Under the pieces are notes generated by a model. It did no database searches. It had not been told where the DNA came from and saw nothing but the letters and a program-made list of their open reading frames with translations. From assembly GCF_014650075.1 (NCBI RefSeq), contig NZ_BMUG01000001.1, positions 200,710-264,709 of the forward strand: a stretch of DNA of 64,000 nucleotides. Direction: 5' to 3'. The position numbers were made by a program, and so were the translations under genes. This document shows positions 1-8,024 of this stretch, one piece after another; the stretch's first letter is position 1, and each line of letters begins with the position of its first letter. The DNA is from Streptomyces microflavus (GTDB lineage Bacteria > Actinomycetota > Actinomycetes > Streptomycetales > Streptomycetaceae).

Positions 1-321
1 GACGAGCGGGTCGGGCTGGAGAGCACGTACGTCAGTGTCACCCGACTCCCGCGACTGGACACGGAGTTCGAGCCGGACTCCTCCTTCTACGCCTACCTCC
101 GCGACCGGCTCGGCATCGCGTTCGGGGACGCCGACGAGCGGATCGAGACCGTGCTCGCCACCCCCCGCGAGGCGCTGCTCATCGGGACCCCGCCCGCCCT
201 GCCGATGCTCCTGATCCACCGGCTCTCCCGGGACACGGAGGGGCGGCCGCTGGAGCGGGTGCGGACCCTGTTCCGGGGGGACCGGTTCTCCTTCACCACG
301 CATCTGGGCGGCGAGCGCTGA
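1..321 (+). CDS. GntR-family regulator, C-terminal UTRA domain (partial)
   Basis: The 5' end lies outside the window. The 106 visible residues, ending at TGA 319-321, look like the end of a UTRA effector-binding domain of the HutC subfamily: they include the segment LIHRLSRDTEGRPLERVRTL and the terminal FRGDRFSF stretch typical of these regulators. The DNA-binding winged helix would be upstream. The gene reads toward the phosphonate operon and ends 145 bp before it. In that gap (375-391) lies a sequence built on GGTCTAGTCC, close to the GGTCTAGACC core bound by related HutC-type regulators such as DasR. I infer that it is the local regulator and that its ligand is a phosphonate or phosphorylated metabolite. 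The family call is good; the ligand is a guess. Confidence 0.8.
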   Translation, partial: DERVGLESTYVSVTRLPRLDTEFEPDSSFYAYLRDRLGIAFGDADERIETVLATPREALLIGTPPALPMLLIHRLSRDTEGRPLERVRTLFRGDRFSFTTHLGGER

Positions 322-374
322 CGGCGTAGTCCGGCGGGCACGCATGAGCCTTCATCGACAGTGGTAACGGAAAC

Positions 375-391
375 GTAACGGGTCTAGTCCA
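375..391. promoter_or_regulatory. Candidate GntR/UTRA operator upstream of the phosphonate operon
   Basis: GTAACGGGTCTAGTCCA. It differs by one base from the 17-mer at 6324-6340 upstream of the exported phosphodiesterase gene. The core GGTCTAGTCC is an imperfect palindrome related to DasR-type sites. It lies 76 bp before the start codon of the FAD oxidase gene and directly after a GntR/UTRA gene, its likely regulator. Confidence 0.55.
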
Positions 392-466
392 AGCTTGGGG
401 GGTCGTTCACCGTCCCGTTGTCGACCGGATGCGTCCGGGACACCCGCCCCGAGGAGCGTGGCCGTC

Positions 467-1591
467 GTGAGAGTCATCGTCGTAGGAGCCGGCGTGGTGG
501 GAACCATGCACGCCTGGCACGCAGTCAGCCGCGGCCACGAGGTCGTACAGATCGAGCGCGAGAGCGAGGCGCGCGGGGCATCGCTCCGCAATTTCGGACA
601 GATTTGGGTCAGCGGCCGGGCCGGTGGCGAGGAGCTGGAGACCGCCCTGCGGGCGAGGGAGCTGTGGGAGGGGATCGGGCGGCGCGTGCCGGGGCTCGGC
701 TTCCGGGCCTGCGGCTCGCTCACCCCGCTGCGGACCGCCCGCGAGGTCGCCGTCGCCGAGGCGGCCCTCGCCAGGACCGACGCGGCGGCGCGCGGCTACA
801 AGCTGCTCACCACCCAGGAGGCCCGCGCCCTCAACCCCGCCCTGCGCGGCACGTTCACCGCCGCCCTGTGGTGCGAGCGCGATGCGGCGGTCGAGCCGCG
901 TACCGCCCAACTCGCCCTGAAGGCGGAGCTGCTGGCCTCAGGGCGGTACACCTACCTCGGCGGCCGAGAGGTCCGCGAAGTCGTCGGTGCCGCCTCCGTG
1001 CGCGACGACCACGGTGACGTCCACACCGGTGACGCCGTGATCCTGGCGACCGGCGCCTGGCTCGGCGGGCTCGTCCGCGAACTGGCCGGACCCGAGCTGC
1101 CCGTCCGTCGTGTCCGCCTCCAGATGATGCAGACCGACCCCCTCGGTGAGCCCCTCACCACCTCGGTCGCCGACGCCGACAGCTTCCGCTACTACCCCGC
1201 GTACCGCAGCGAGGCCCTCGACGCCCTCAACGCCCACCAGCCCCAGGACCCGGTCGCCGCCGAGCACCGCATGCAGCTCCTCATGGTCCAGCGGAACGAC
1301 GGCGGGCTGACCATCGGGGACACCCACGAGTACGAGCACCCCTTCGCCTTCGACACCGTCGAGGAGCCGTACGAGCACCTCACCCGGGTCGTCGAGGCCT
1401 TCCTCGGCCGCCCGCTGCCCCGCATCAGGCACCGCTGGGCGGGCGTCTACGCCCAGTGCACCGACACCTCACGCGTCGTCCACCGCCAGCAGGTGCGCGA
1501 CGGGGTCTGGCTCATCACCGGGCCCGGCGGGCGCGGAATGACGTGCTCGCCCGCCATCGCCGAAACGACCGCAGACCAACTGGGCTGGTGA
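467..1591 (+). CDS. FAD-dependent oxidoreductase, aminophosphonate-oxidase type (HpnW/TIGR03364-like)
   Basis: Protein of 374 residues. It opens with a Rossmann dinucleotide fold of the glycine oxidase/DAO superfamily (VIVVGAGVVGTMHAW, then the acidic VVQIERE strand end) and ends with a GPGGRGMT flavin-contacting motif. GTG 467 is chosen because GAGGAG at 451-456 is well spaced; GTG 458 is too close to it. In the family known as TIGR03364 these oxidases sit beside phosphonatase-like HAD hydrolases and phosphonate transporters and are thought to deaminate an aminophosphonate other than plain 2-aminoethylphosphonate. That is exactly the context here: the next gene encodes such a hydrolase. Expected reaction: oxidative removal of the amine to give a phosphono-aldehyde, with hydrogen peroxide as by-product. 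First gene of the operon; the precise substrate is unknown. Confidence 0.82.
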   Translation: MRVIVVGAGVVGTMHAWHAVSRGHEVVQIERESEARGASLRNFGQIWVSGRAGGEELETALRARELWEGIGRRVPGLGFRACGSLTPLRTAREVAVAEAALARTDAAARGYKLLTTQEARALNPALRGTFTAALWCERDAAVEPRTAQLALKAELLASGRYTYLGGREVREVVGAASVRDDHGDVHTGDAVILATGAWLGGLVRELAGPELPVRRVRLQMMQTDPLGEPLTTSVADADSFRYYPAYRSEALDALNAHQPQDPVAAEHRMQLLMVQRNDGGLTIGDTHEYEHPFAFDTVEEPYEHLTRVVEAFLGRPLPRIRHRWAGVYAQCTDTSRVVHRQQVRDGVWLITGPGGRGMTCSPAIAETTADQLGW

Positions 1592-1596
1592 ACAAC

Positions 1597-2322
1597 ATGA
1601 CTTCAGCAGAGCAAGCGACCGGTTCGACCGAGCGCACCCCCTTCGGCCTCGTCGTCCTCGACATGGCCGGGACCACCGTCGCCGACGGCGGTCTTGTCGA
1701 GCAGGCCTTCTCCGCCGCTGCCGAACGCCTCGGCGTGAAGCCCGGGTCGGGTGAACACGAGCGCCAACTCGGCTACGTACGCGCCACCATGGGCGAGTCG
1801 AAGATCTCCGTCTTCCGGCACCTCTTCGGGGACGAGGAGAAGGCCCAGTACGCCAACACCGCCTTCGAGGAGGCGTACGGGGCACTCGTCGACGGCGGCC
1901 GTATCGCCCCGATCCCCGGTGCCCGGGAGGCCGTGGAGCGTCTCATCGGCGAAGGGCGGACCGTCGTCCTGACCACCGGGTTCGCCCGGACCACCCAGGA
2001 CGCCATCCTCGCCGCCCTCGGCTGGCAGGACCTCGTCCCCCTCACCCTCTGCCCCGCCGACGCGGGCGGCCGGGGGCGCCCCTACCCCGACATGGTCCTG
2101 GCCGCGTTCCTGCGTACGGGCGCGGTGGACGACGTGCGGCGGATCGCGGTGGCCGGGGACACCTCGTACGACATGCTCAGCGGCGTACGCTCCGGCGCCG
2201 GGCTCGTCGCGGGAGTCCTGACCGGCGCGCACGACGCCGGCCGGCTGGACCGAAGCGGCGCGACCCACGTCCTCGGGTCGGTCGCCGAGCTGCCGGACCT
2301 CATCGCGCGGGCCGAGGCATGA
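1597..2322 (+). CDS. Phosphonatase-like HAD hydrolase (TIGR03351-like)
   Basis: Protein of 241 residues. The HAD nucleophile motif is LDMAGTT (Asp22), as in phosphonoacetaldehyde hydrolase PhnX, rather than the generic DxDGT. A lysine in MGESKISVF (Lys69) lies where PhnX carries its Schiff-base lysine, so C-P bond cleavage of a phosphono-aldehyde is plausible. Motif IV is GDTSYDM. The gene starts 5 nt after the oxidase stop; GTG 1588, overlapping that stop, is an alternative start. It overlaps the downstream ATPase gene by four bases (ATGA at 2319-2322), so translation is probably coupled. With the FAD oxidase it would form a two-step route from an aminophosphonate to free phosphate. Confidence 0.85.
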   Translation: MTSAEQATGSTERTPFGLVVLDMAGTTVADGGLVEQAFSAAAERLGVKPGSGEHERQLGYVRATMGESKISVFRHLFGDEEKAQYANTAFEEAYGALVDGGRIAPIPGAREAVERLIGEGRTVVLTTGFARTTQDAILAALGWQDLVPLTLCPADAGGRGRPYPDMVLAAFLRTGAVDDVRRIAVAGDTSYDMLSGVRSGAGLVAGVLTGAHDAGRLDRSGATHVLGSVAELPDLIARAEA

Positions 2323-3446
2323 GCCCCGGAAACCTCGCCACCACCACCGCCCCCAGCGGCATCCAATTCGACGGCGTCAGCGTCGCGTACGGGGAGAACA
2401 CCGTCCTGGACCGCCTCGACCTCACCGTCGAACCCGGCGAGGTCATGGCCCTCCTCGGGCCCTCCGGCTCCGGGAAGACCACCGCCCTGCGCGCCGTCGC
2501 CGGATTCGTCCGGCCGGCCTCCGGGCGCGTGCTCATCGGCGGGCGTGACGTCACCCAACTGCCCCCGAACCAGCGGGGCATCGGCATGGTGGTCCAGCAG
2601 TACGCCCTCTTCCCGCACCTCAAGGTGAAGGACAACGTCGCCTTCGGCCTGAAGGCCCACCGCACGCCCAAGGCCGAGATCGCCGGGCGGGTGACCGAGG
2701 CCCTCGAACTCGTCGGGATGGCCGCCTACGCCACCCGCTACCCCCGCGAACTCTCCGGCGGCCAGCAGCAGCGCGTCGCCATCGCCCGCGCCCTGGCCAT
2801 CCGCCCCGGCGTCCTCCTCCTCGACGAACCCCTCTCCGCGCTCGACGCCCGGCTCCGCTCCGGCATGCTCGCCGAACTCGCGAGGCTGCACCGCGAGTTG
2901 CCCGACGTCTCCATCCTGTACGTCACCCACGACCAGGTCGAGGCGCTCACCCTGGCCGACCGGATCGCCGTCATGGACCGGGCCCGGCTCCAGGACTGCG
3001 GCACCCCCGAGGAGCTCTACCGCCGACCGCGTACGGAGTTCACCGCCTCGTTCGTCGGCAACGCCAACCTGCTCCCGGTCACCGTCACCGGTCCGGGGCG
3101 GGTGGACCTGGCGGGCGCCGCCCTCGACGTCCCCACCGACACCGCCGCCCCCGGAGCCGCCGCCACCCTCTGCGTCCGGCCGCACCTGGTCGGCATCGGC
3201 GCCGGGCCCAACGCGCTCACCGGCACGGTCACCGAGGTCCAGTGGCGCGGCTCCACCCACCGCGTCCACGCCGAGGTCGCCGGCCACCGCCTCGTGGCCG
3301 ACCTCCGCGAACTGCGCGACCCCCCGGCCCTCGGCGACCCGGTCACCCTGCACTTCGCGTCGGAGGACGCGGTGCTGCTCCCGGCCGGAACGGCACCGGA
3401 GGCCACGGAATCCCCGAAGAAGCCCCAGGCGGTGGCCAGTGGCTGA
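2319..3446 (+). CDS. ABC transporter ATP-binding protein, 2-aminoethylphosphonate type
   Basis: Protein of 375 residues with a complete ABC ATPase: Walker A GPSGSGKTT, Q-loop QQYALFPHL, signature LSGGQQQRV, Walker B LLLDEPLSALD and switch His in VTHDQ. About 130 residues follow that fit a TOBE-type regulatory domain. Its length and layout match the spermidine/iron/phosphonate importer class (PotA/FbpC/PhnT). ATG 2319 overlaps the hydrolase stop. It energises import through the two permeases encoded next. The phosphonate substrate is inferred from the enzyme genes in the same operon. Confidence 0.85.
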   Translation: MSPGNLATTTAPSGIQFDGVSVAYGENTVLDRLDLTVEPGEVMALLGPSGSGKTTALRAVAGFVRPASGRVLIGGRDVTQLPPNQRGIGMVVQQYALFPHLKVKDNVAFGLKAHRTPKAEIAGRVTEALELVGMAAYATRYPRELSGGQQQRVAIARALAIRPGVLLLDEPLSALDARLRSGMLAELARLHRELPDVSILYVTHDQVEALTLADRIAVMDRARLQDCGTPEELYRRPRTEFTASFVGNANLLPVTVTGPGRVDLAGAALDVPTDTAAPGAAATLCVRPHLVGIGAGPNALTGTVTEVQWRGSTHRVHAEVAGHRLVADLRELRDPPALGDPVTLHFASEDAVLLPAGTAPEATESPKKPQAVASG

Positions 3447-4347
3447 CACCACCGCCCCCAGCACCACCGCCCCCACCAGCACCACCACCCCCGGCCGCCG
3501 GAAGGCCGTAAGCCTCACCAGGACACCCACCTGGGCCTGGGCCCTCCCACCCGTCCTCGTCCTCGCGCTCGGCTTCCTCTACCCCCTGGCCCTCGTCGTC
3601 CGGCAGTCCTTCACCCCGGAATCCCTGGAGGACGGCGGAGCCTCCCTCACCCCCTACACCGAGGTCTTCGCCTCCACCGTCTTCCGCGAGGCGCTCACCA
3701 CCACCGTCTGGCTCGCGGTCGGCGCCACCGTCGGCTGTCTGGTCCTCGGCTTCGTCCTCGCCCTGGTCATCGCCTTCGTGCCGTTCCCCGGCGGCAAGGC
3801 GGTCGCCCGGTTCATCGACGTCTTCCTCTCCTTCCCGTCCTTCCTCATCACGCTCGCCCTGCTCTTCATCTACGGGTCGGTCGGGATGGCCAACGGGGCC
3901 TGGACGGGTGTCACCGGGGCGGCCGAGGGGCCCTTCCACTTCCTGACCACCCCCTGGGGCGTCCTGCTCGCGGAGATCACGTACTTCACACCCTTCGTGA
4001 TGCGCCCGCTCCTCGCCGCCTTCTCCCAACTCGACACCGCTCAGCTGGAGGTGGCCTCCTCCCTCGGTGCGGGCCCGGTCCGGATCGTGCGGCAGGTGAT
4101 CCTGCCCGAGGCGCTCCCCGCGCTCGCGGCGGGCGGCAGCCTGGTCCTAGTGCTCTGCCTCAACGAGTTCGGGATCGTGCTGTTCACCGGGGCGAAAGGA
4201 GTCACTACGCTCCCGATGCTCGTCTACAGCAAGGCGATCCTGGAGTCGGACTACCCGGCCGCCTGTGTCGTCGCCGTCGTCAACATCGCTCTCTCCGTGG
4301 GCCTTTACAGCCTGTACCGGGTGGTGAGCCGTCGTGCTGGTGCATAG
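3439..4347 (+). CDS. ABC transporter permease, phosphonate type (first)
   Basis: Protein of 302 residues, starting at GTG 3439 and overlapping the ATPase gene by 8 nt. About six hydrophobic helices are visible, the first at residues ~30-50. The permease EAA-like motif ASSLGAGPVRIVRQVILPEALPA-type loop near residue 215 contacts the ATPase. It resembles PhnU/PotB-class inner-membrane subunits and is preceded by a Thr/Pro-rich cytoplasmic tail. It pairs with the following permease as a heterodimer in the cytoplasmic membrane. Confidence 0.82.
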   Translation: MADTTAPSTTAPTSTTTPGRRKAVSLTRTPTWAWALPPVLVLALGFLYPLALVVRQSFTPESLEDGGASLTPYTEVFASTVFREALTTTVWLAVGATVGCLVLGFVLALVIAFVPFPGGKAVARFIDVFLSFPSFLITLALLFIYGSVGMANGAWTGVTGAAEGPFHFLTTPWGVLLAEITYFTPFVMRPLLAAFSQLDTAQLEVASSLGAGPVRIVRQVILPEALPALAAGGSLVLVLCLNEFGIVLFTGAKGVTTLPMLVYSKAILESDYPAACVVAVVNIALSVGLYSLYRVVSRRAGA

Positions 4348-5131
4348 CCGTACGGGCAAGTGGGCCACCTGGTCCGCCTTCGCGCTCCTCTTCGTCCCCC
4401 TCTTCGCGGTGCCCCTCCTCGTCATCCTCGCCGCCTCGTTCTCCACGAACTGGTCCGGCGCCCTCCCCTCCGGCCCCACCGCCACCCGTTACACCGCCGC
4501 TACCAGCGGCGACTCCCTCCAGGCGCTCACCACCAGCCTGGTGACCGCTCTCTGCGCCAGCGTGCTCGCCCTGGTCCTCGGCGGCTGGGCTGCTCTCGCC
4601 GCGAGCTCTCTCGGCCGACGCGGGAAGCGGTTCCTGGACGCGCTGTTCATGCTGCCGGTCGCCGTGCCGTCCGTGGTCGTCGGCCTCGCGGTGCTCGTCG
4701 CCTTCAGCCGGCCGCCGGTCCTCCTCAACGGCACCCGCTGGATCGTGATCATCGCCCACACGGTCCTGGTCACCGCCTTCGCCTACCAGTCCGTCTCGGC
4801 TGCCGCCCGCCGCCTGGACCCGATGTACGAGCAGGCGGCGGCCAGCCTCGGCGCGAGCCCCGCCCGCGTCCTGTGGCGGGTCAGACTGCCGCTCCTGCTG
4901 CCCTCGCTGACCGCGGCGGCCGGGCTCTGCTTCGCCCTGTCCATGGGGGAGTTGAGCGCCACGATGATGCTCTACCCGCCGGACTGGACCCCGCTCCCGG
5001 TGCAGATCTTCGCCGCCACCGACCGCGGCTCGCTCTTCACCGGCGCCGCACTCGCCGTGGTCCTGATGGGGACGACGCTCCTCGTGCTGACGGCCGTCTC
5101 CCGCATCCGGACCCGTGCCTCCTACCGCTGA
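4334..5131 (+). CDS. ABC transporter permease, phosphonate type (second)
   Basis: Protein of 265 residues, starting at GTG 4334 inside the last 14 nt of the preceding permease gene. It has about six membrane segments and the EAA loop AAASLGASPARVLWRVRLP near residue 175. It resembles PhnV/PotC-type permeases. The tight overlap suggests translational coupling and fixed stoichiometry with the first permease. Confidence 0.82.
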   Translation: MLVHSRTGKWATWSAFALLFVPLFAVPLLVILAASFSTNWSGALPSGPTATRYTAATSGDSLQALTTSLVTALCASVLALVLGGWAALAASSLGRRGKRFLDALFMLPVAVPSVVVGLAVLVAFSRPPVLLNGTRWIVIIAHTVLVTAFAYQSVSAAARRLDPMYEQAAASLGASPARVLWRVRLPLLLPSLTAAAGLCFALSMGELSATMMLYPPDWTPLPVQIFAATDRGSLFTGAALAVVLMGTTLLVLTAVSRIRTRASYR

Positions 5132-5175
5132 GAACCCGAACCCCGTCACGTAACCGCTCCAGGAGAAGACATCCC

Positions 5176-6240
5176 ATGCGCACCCATGCCCTCAAGCAGC
5201 CCCTCGCCGTCCTCGGCGCCCTCTCCCTCGCCGCTTTCACCCTCACCGCCTGCGGCGGAACCTCCGCCGCCTCCGACGAGAAGGTCGTCACCGTCTACAG
5301 CGCCGACGGCCTCAAGGGAGAGAACGGCGACGGCTGGTACGACAAGGTCTTCAAGGAGTTCGAGAAGGAGACGGGCATCAAGGTGAAGTACGTGGAGGGC
5401 GGCTCCGGCGAGATGGTGCAGCGCACCGTCCGCGAGAAGTCCAACACCCAGGCCGACGTGCTCGTCACCCTCCCGCCCTTCATCCAGCAGGCCGACTCCA
5501 AGGGGCTTCTTGCGGCGTACGAGCCGAAGGGCGCCGACCAGGTCGACGCGGCGGACAAGGCGCCCGACGCCAAGTGGACCTCCGTCGTCAACAACTACTT
5601 CGGCTTCATCTACAACAAGAAGCAGCTCACCACCCCGCCCCGCACCTGGGAGGAGCTGCTGGACGCCTCGTACAAGGAGAAGGTCCAGTACTCCACCCCC
5701 GGCGTCGCGGGCGACGGCACCGCCGTCCTGATCAAGGCGATGCACGACTTCGGCGGCAAGGAGCCGGCGATGGAGTACCTCAAGCGGCTCCAGACCAACA
5801 ACGTCGGCCCGTCCGCCTCCACCGGCAAGCTCGCGCCCAAGGTCGACAAGGGTGAACTCCTCGTCGCCAACGGGGATGTCCAGATGAACTACGCCCAGTC
5901 CAAGGACATGCCCAACCTCGCCATCTGGTTCCCCGCGAAGGGCGACGGGAAGCCCACCAGCTTCGCTCTCCCGTACGCGGCCGGGCTCCTCGCCAAGGCC
6001 CCGCACAGCGAGAACGGCAAGAAGCTGCTCGACTTCCTCCTCTCCGAGCAGGCCCAGCGCGATGTCAGTGCGGTCGGCGGAGGGTTCGCCGCCCGCAAGG
6101 ACATCAAGGCCACCGACGCCAACGCCACCGAACTCAACGGCCTGTTGGAGGGCGTCGAGATATTCGAGCCGGACTGGTCGGACATCGGCACCAACCTGGA
6201 CTCGTACATCGACGCCTGGAAGACGGCCACCGGAAGCTGA
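5176..6240 (+). CDS. Phosphonate ABC transporter substrate-binding lipoprotein
   Basis: Protein of 354 residues with a lipoprotein signal peptide (positively charged start, hydrophobic core, lipobox LTAC at about residue 30). The mature part begins with TVYSADGL, typical of the iron/spermidine/aminoethylphosphonate-binding cluster (PhnS-like), and ends in DSYIDAWKTATGS. ATG 5176 is supported by AGGAGAAG at 5161-5168. It is the last gene of the transporter set, 44 nt after the second permease. It captures the ligand outside the membrane and docks on the permease pair. The ligand is inferred from the two catabolic genes at the front of the operon. Confidence 0.83.
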   Translation: MRTHALKQPLAVLGALSLAAFTLTACGGTSAASDEKVVTVYSADGLKGENGDGWYDKVFKEFEKETGIKVKYVEGGSGEMVQRTVREKSNTQADVLVTLPPFIQQADSKGLLAAYEPKGADQVDAADKAPDAKWTSVVNNYFGFIYNKKQLTTPPRTWEELLDASYKEKVQYSTPGVAGDGTAVLIKAMHDFGGKEPAMEYLKRLQTNNVGPSASTGKLAPKVDKGELLVANGDVQMNYAQSKDMPNLAIWFPAKGDGKPTSFALPYAAGLLAKAPHSENGKKLLDFLLSEQAQRDVSAVGGGFAARKDIKATDANATELNGLLEGVEIFEPDWSDIGTNLDSYIDAWKTATGS

Positions 6241-6323
6241 CCGGCCACCTTTCGGCCACGGTCTGCTGCGAAGGTCTCATCCGCACCGCGAAGCTCTGGA
6301 CTCGGCCCGCGTATCTCGCGAAG

Positions 6324-6340
6324 GTAACGGGTCTGGTCCA
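6324..6340. promoter_or_regulatory. Second copy of the GntR/UTRA-type operator
   Basis: GTAACGGGTCTGGTCCA, 16 of 17 bases identical to 375-391. It lies 65 bp ahead of the exported phosphodiesterase gene. Two GTTCAC hexamers follow at 6348 and 6357. The match suggests that the phosphodiesterase shares the regulator of the phosphonate operon. Confidence 0.55.
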
Positions 6341-6405
6341 GAAGGCAGTTCACGAAGTTCACGCCCCGCCAGCCCCCGAGTCACCATCCCCCTCTGGAGG
6401 ATCAC

Positions 6406-7950
6406 GTGTCCCGATCAGTCTCCCGACGCTCCGTGCTCGCCACCACCGCCGCTGCCGCCTCCGCCGCAGCCGTCGGCACCCTCGCCACCGCCACCACCGC
6501 CCACGCCGCCCCGCCCACCCTCCCGAACGGCACCAGCAAGGACAAGGTCCTCGTCGTCGGCATCGACGGGCTCCGCCACGACGTCATCGCCGCCGCCGGC
6601 GCCCCGCACCTCAAGGCGATGATGGCGAACGGCACGTACGGCACCTCGCTGCTCTACGCGAACCCGATGGCCGCCACCTCCTCCGGCCCCGGCTGGTCGA
6701 CCATCTCCACCGGTGTCTGGCCCGACAAGCACGGCGTGAAGGAGAACTCCTTCGCCGGCAAGAACTACGGGCAGTACCCCGGCTTCCTCGCCCGCCTCGC
6801 CCAGGTCCGCCCCCAGCTCTCCACGTACGCCGCCGTCGACTGGAAGCCCCTGGACACCCAGGGCACGGTCACCGCGGGCGCCGACGCCAAGCTCGTCCTG
6901 GACGGCGACCGCGACGGCTACACCGGCCACGACGCCACCATCGCCGCCGACACCGAGTCGATCCTGCGCAACCAGAACCCGGACGTCGTCTTCGCCTACC
7001 TCGGCCAGATCGACATCGTCGGCCACAACCTCGGCGCGGCCAGCGCCCAGTACCGCCAGGCGATCGACGTCATCGACGGCTACCTCGGCCGCCTCGTCGC
7101 CGCGATCAAGGCCCGACCGTCGTACGCCACCGAGCGGTGGACCGTCATCGTCGCCACCGACCACGGCCACACGAACGCCGGCGGCCACGGCGGCAGCTCC
7201 GTCGAGGAGCGCCGCACCTTCGTCCTCGCCCAGGGCCCCGGCATCGCCGTCGGCGCCACGCCCGCCGACACCCGTCTCGTCGATGTCGCCGCCACCGTCT
7301 TCAAGCAGCTCGGCATCACACCCGACCCCGCCTGGGGCCTGGACGGCAAGCCCATCCAGGAGCGCTCCACCGACCCCTTCGAGGCCCTCTACCCGGCGCT
7401 CGCGGGCCGCGTCGACGAGACCGGGATCCCGGCCGGGGTCCTCGGCTGGACCCACACCGCGCCCAGCGGCTGGTCGGTCATCAACTCCGCGATGGGCACG
7501 GGAGGAGTGGCCGAGTGGCGCGGCTGGTCCTTCGCCACCGACGAGTTCTGGAGCCGCTCCCAGCGCGACCAGTCCCGTGAGCTGAACGTCCGCTCGCGCG
7601 GGATCTTCGCGGTCGCCGACTCCGACGAGTGGGACGACAAGGCCTCCTCGGGCCCGTACGACTCCACGCTCGTCACCCCGGCGTACGCGGTCGGCGGCAA
7701 GTCCACCGTCACGCTGGACTTCACCACCCTGTACCGGCAGGAGGGCAGCCAGAGCGCCCGCGTCCTCGCCTCCTGGAACGGCTCCACCCCGACCGCCGTC
7801 AAGAGCTACACCTCCGACGTGATCTCCCAGCCGCAGTCGCTGAAGCTGAGCGTCCCGCCCGGAGCGACCAGCGTGAGCTTCCGGTTCCACTACACGGGAG
7901 CCAACAACTGGTACTGGGTGATCGACGGGGTGAAGATCACCGCAGGCTAA
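6406..7950 (+). CDS. Tat-exported alkaline-phosphatase-superfamily phosphodiesterase
   Basis: Protein of 514 residues. The N-terminus carries a twin-arginine signal (VSRRSVLATT, cleavage near AHA-AP, residues ~36-38). The catalytic domain of nucleotide pyrophosphatase/phosphodiesterase type has metal-binding motifs GIDGLRHD, QIDIVGHN, TDHGHT and GGHGG. The nucleophile is probably a Thr/Ser in ATSSGPGWST. A C-terminal region of roughly 150 residues (YDSTLVTPAY to the end) looks like a beta-sandwich accessory domain. GTG 6406 follows GGAGGA at 6396-6401. The shared operator with the phosphonate operon suggests release of phosphate or phosphonate head groups from organic esters outside the cell, but the substrate cannot be read from the sequence. 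Phosphonoacetate hydrolase belongs to the same superfamily and is a possible alternative. Confidence 0.78.
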   Translation: MSRSVSRRSVLATTAAAASAAAVGTLATATTAHAAPPTLPNGTSKDKVLVVGIDGLRHDVIAAAGAPHLKAMMANGTYGTSLLYANPMAATSSGPGWSTISTGVWPDKHGVKENSFAGKNYGQYPGFLARLAQVRPQLSTYAAVDWKPLDTQGTVTAGADAKLVLDGDRDGYTGHDATIAADTESILRNQNPDVVFAYLGQIDIVGHNLGAASAQYRQAIDVIDGYLGRLVAAIKARPSYATERWTVIVATDHGHTNAGGHGGSSVEERRTFVLAQGPGIAVGATPADTRLVDVAATVFKQLGITPDPAWGLDGKPIQERSTDPFEALYPALAGRVDETGIPAGVLGWTHTAPSGWSVINSAMGTGGVAEWRGWSFATDEFWSRSQRDQSRELNVRSRGIFAVADSDEWDDKASSGPYDSTLVTPAYAVGGKSTVTLDFTTLYRQEGSQSARVLASWNGSTPTAVKSYTSDVISQPQSLKLSVPPGATSVSFRFHYTGANNWYWVIDGVKITAG

Positions 7951-7954
7951 TTAT

Positions 7955-7994
7955 GCTGGGGGTGCCGGGACGGTGTGGTCCGGGCACCCCCAGC
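7955..7994. terminator. Stem-loop between phosphodiesterase and HAD genes
   Basis: Perfect 12-nt arms (GCTGGGGGTGCC at 7955-7966 and its complement at 7983-7994) with a 16-nt loop, 4 nt after the stop codon. There is no T tract, as is usual in Streptomyces. It may attenuate read-through into the HAD gene 30 nt downstream. Confidence 0.55.
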
Positions 7995-8024
7995 GTGCAG
8001 TACGTACGGCAGGAGTCCCCGCAC

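Noticed and set aside
6348-6363. GTTCAC repeats resembling a PHO box before the phosphodiesterase gene
   Set aside because: The two GTTCAC units are 9 bp apart, whereas PhoP direct repeats are spaced 11 bp, and the 405-411 GTTCACC lacks a proper second unit. Not enough for a PhoP call.
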